A stretch of DNA of 32,112 nucleotides, from assembly GCA_030530285.1 (NCBI GenBank), contig JAUMVD010000018.1, positions 1 through 32,112 of the forward strand, in the 5' to 3' direction. The position numbers and the translations under genes are program-made. Position 1 is the first letter of the stretch, and the number at the start of each line of letters is the position of its first letter. The DNA comes from Bacillota bacterium. GTDB taxonomy: Bacteria; Bacillota; Clostridia; Peptostreptococcales; Anaerovoracaceae. A model generated the notes under the pieces. That model saw nothing but the letters and a program-made list of their open reading frames with translations, did not search any database and was not told the DNA's origin. Of the stretch, positions 31,096 to 32,112 are shown one piece after another.

Positions 31096-32112
31096 GCCGT
31101 TTTCGTTAGATGAAAAGGAACTAGCTGCAATTAGAGATGCGTATAAAGCCGGGGTGCTTAGCGAAGAAGAGAGAGACAGTCTGAGGTATGCCGTCTTAAA
31201 AAATAAACCACATTTAAAGACAGATAAATTACGTAAAGCTTCTAACTATATATCTTTTAAAAATAGCGGCATCATCACGCCTTCAGAATATGAGGAAATT
31301 AGGCAATGTATTTTTTTTGATCGCCCGGTTCCATCCCATGAGGAAATAGAAAAATTAGCCGGCTTCAAGAAATTGTTAGATCAAGGAGCAATTGAACCAA
31401 GCGAATATGATGAAAAGAAAAAAGATTTAATACCTGAGTCACCAGGGGGTTCGTATCCTTTTTACAAAGATGTATTATCGATAGAAAATGATTTTTCTAA
31501 CGTCAATAAGTTAGTAGAGGATGGTAAATACGATGCCGCAATTTCTAACTTCACGCCAATAAGCAACATTCGTGGTTATGCTACCTTAATTGAGGAGACA
31601 AAAAATATAATATACAATACAGCAATGGAATTGGCTGAAAAGGGCGAGCGGAAAACAGCAAAAAAGCTCTTTGCTTCTTTGGCAGAGTACAAGGATTCAG
31701 ACGAACAGATCTCAGCACTAGAGGAAGCTGAAAAGCAAATTCTGAAAAAAAGAAAAAAGAAGATCATAGCACTTGCAATTGCAGTTGCTATCGCTTTTGC
31801 CGGTGCTGGAATAGGCGCTCAAATATATAAAACTAAGAAAGCGGAAGAGGCGGCGCGAATAGCAGCAGAAAAAGCAAAACAGGCTGAACTTGAACGTAAG
31901 GAAGCCGAACGACAGGCAGCACTGGAATTCAAACGTAAATCCGAGGAAATGAAGCCGGCAATTGAAAAGGCGCTGAAAAAAAATCCCGTAGGGATATGTG
32001 CAGAATCTTATTATACTGTAGGCTTGAAATCAGATGGGACCGTAGTCAGCACTGATATTAAAGAAGACGATGATGGGTACGGAGATTTTGGCCAAACAGA
32101 TGTAGAAGACTG
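31088..32112 (+). CDS. Membrane protein with SHOCT-like segments, coiled coil and RCC1-like start, partial at both ends
   Basis: An open plus-strand frame runs from just after a TAA at 31085-31087 to the window edge (341 codons) without a stop. The beginning reads as coding (DEKELAAIRDAYKAGVLSEE) but has no ATG and no ribosome site; the only early candidate is GTG 31154. Contents: short helical segments like SHOCT domains (GFKKLLDQGAIEPSEYDEKK, about 95-120), a TPR-like stretch (AMELAEKGERKTAKKLFASL), a Lys-rich stop and membrane helix (about 226-247), a charged coiled coil (about 249-300), and TVGLKSDGTVVSTD near the end, which is the opening of an RCC1-like beta-propeller repeat. Codons are clearly A/T-richer (TTA, ATA, AAA) than in the rest of the window. 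The 5' end appears lost at a sequence junction; the rest lies beyond the window. Confidence 0.75.

Noticed and set aside
1-32112. tRNA or rRNA genes
   Set aside because: I looked in the gaps for cloverleaf or rRNA-like stretches and saw none.

Overview
The window looks like chromosomal DNA from an anaerobic, roughly mid-GC member of the Firmicutes (class Clostridia). The evidence is strong AGGAGG-type ribosome binding sites, a Rex-type operator in front of a butyryl-CoA-dehydrogenase/EtfBA operon, a class III fructose bisphosphatase, a clostridial GlpA/GlpB-like pair, and Gram-positive features such as LemA, a class A PBP with a long Ser/Thr tail, and secreted Ig-like/Fn3 proteins. The exact taxon cannot be fixed from the sequence alone.

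Layout. 1-365: right end of an IS200/IS605-type element lying against the 3' remnant of a DUF4143 ATPase gene. 366-779: non-coding, with a terminator-like structure and a GC-rich repeat-like patch. 840-9515: a long plus-strand run with overlapping or closely spaced genes: nitrilase, HD hydrolase, AlkD-like glycosylase, a GlpA-like FAD/[2Fe-2S] dehydrogenase, a GlpB-like oxidoreductase fused to DUF1667, then (from its own promoter) a hotdog thioesterase, O-acetylhomoserine sulfhydrylase, homoserine O-acetyltransferase and a flavin reductase. MetA and MetY together make homocysteine from homoserine by way of O-acetylhomoserine. 9588-10550: a small unknown protein and lemA, convergent on a bidirectional terminator. 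10652-13493: a 24-residue membrane peptide, an EcsC-family protein and fbp. 13554-17029: acyl-CoA dehydrogenase, etfB and etfA (with an N-terminal double [4Fe-4S] domain), a redox-regulated electron-transfer operon with its own codon style. 17030-17344: a non-coding array of short motifs in alternating orientation. 17345-21119 (minus): PBP1A then maf. 21254-25419: comEC and a secreted subtilisin-like protease.

25434-31095 (minus) is the most novel-looking part: a three-gene operon encoding a protein of unknown function with two related helical motifs, a 994-residue secreted LRR/Ig-like/Fn3 protein built on a large internal duplication, and a transmembrane Ser/Thr kinase with extracellular Ig-like domains. 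It is convergent with the Fn3-bearing protease. At about 31.09 kb the DNA changes abruptly to AT-richer sequence holding a truncated plus-strand gene for a membrane protein that starts an RCC1-like repeat region at the window edge. The kinase, adhesin-like protein, protease and RCC1 protein may form a surface-sensing module, but this is inferred from architecture and proximity only.
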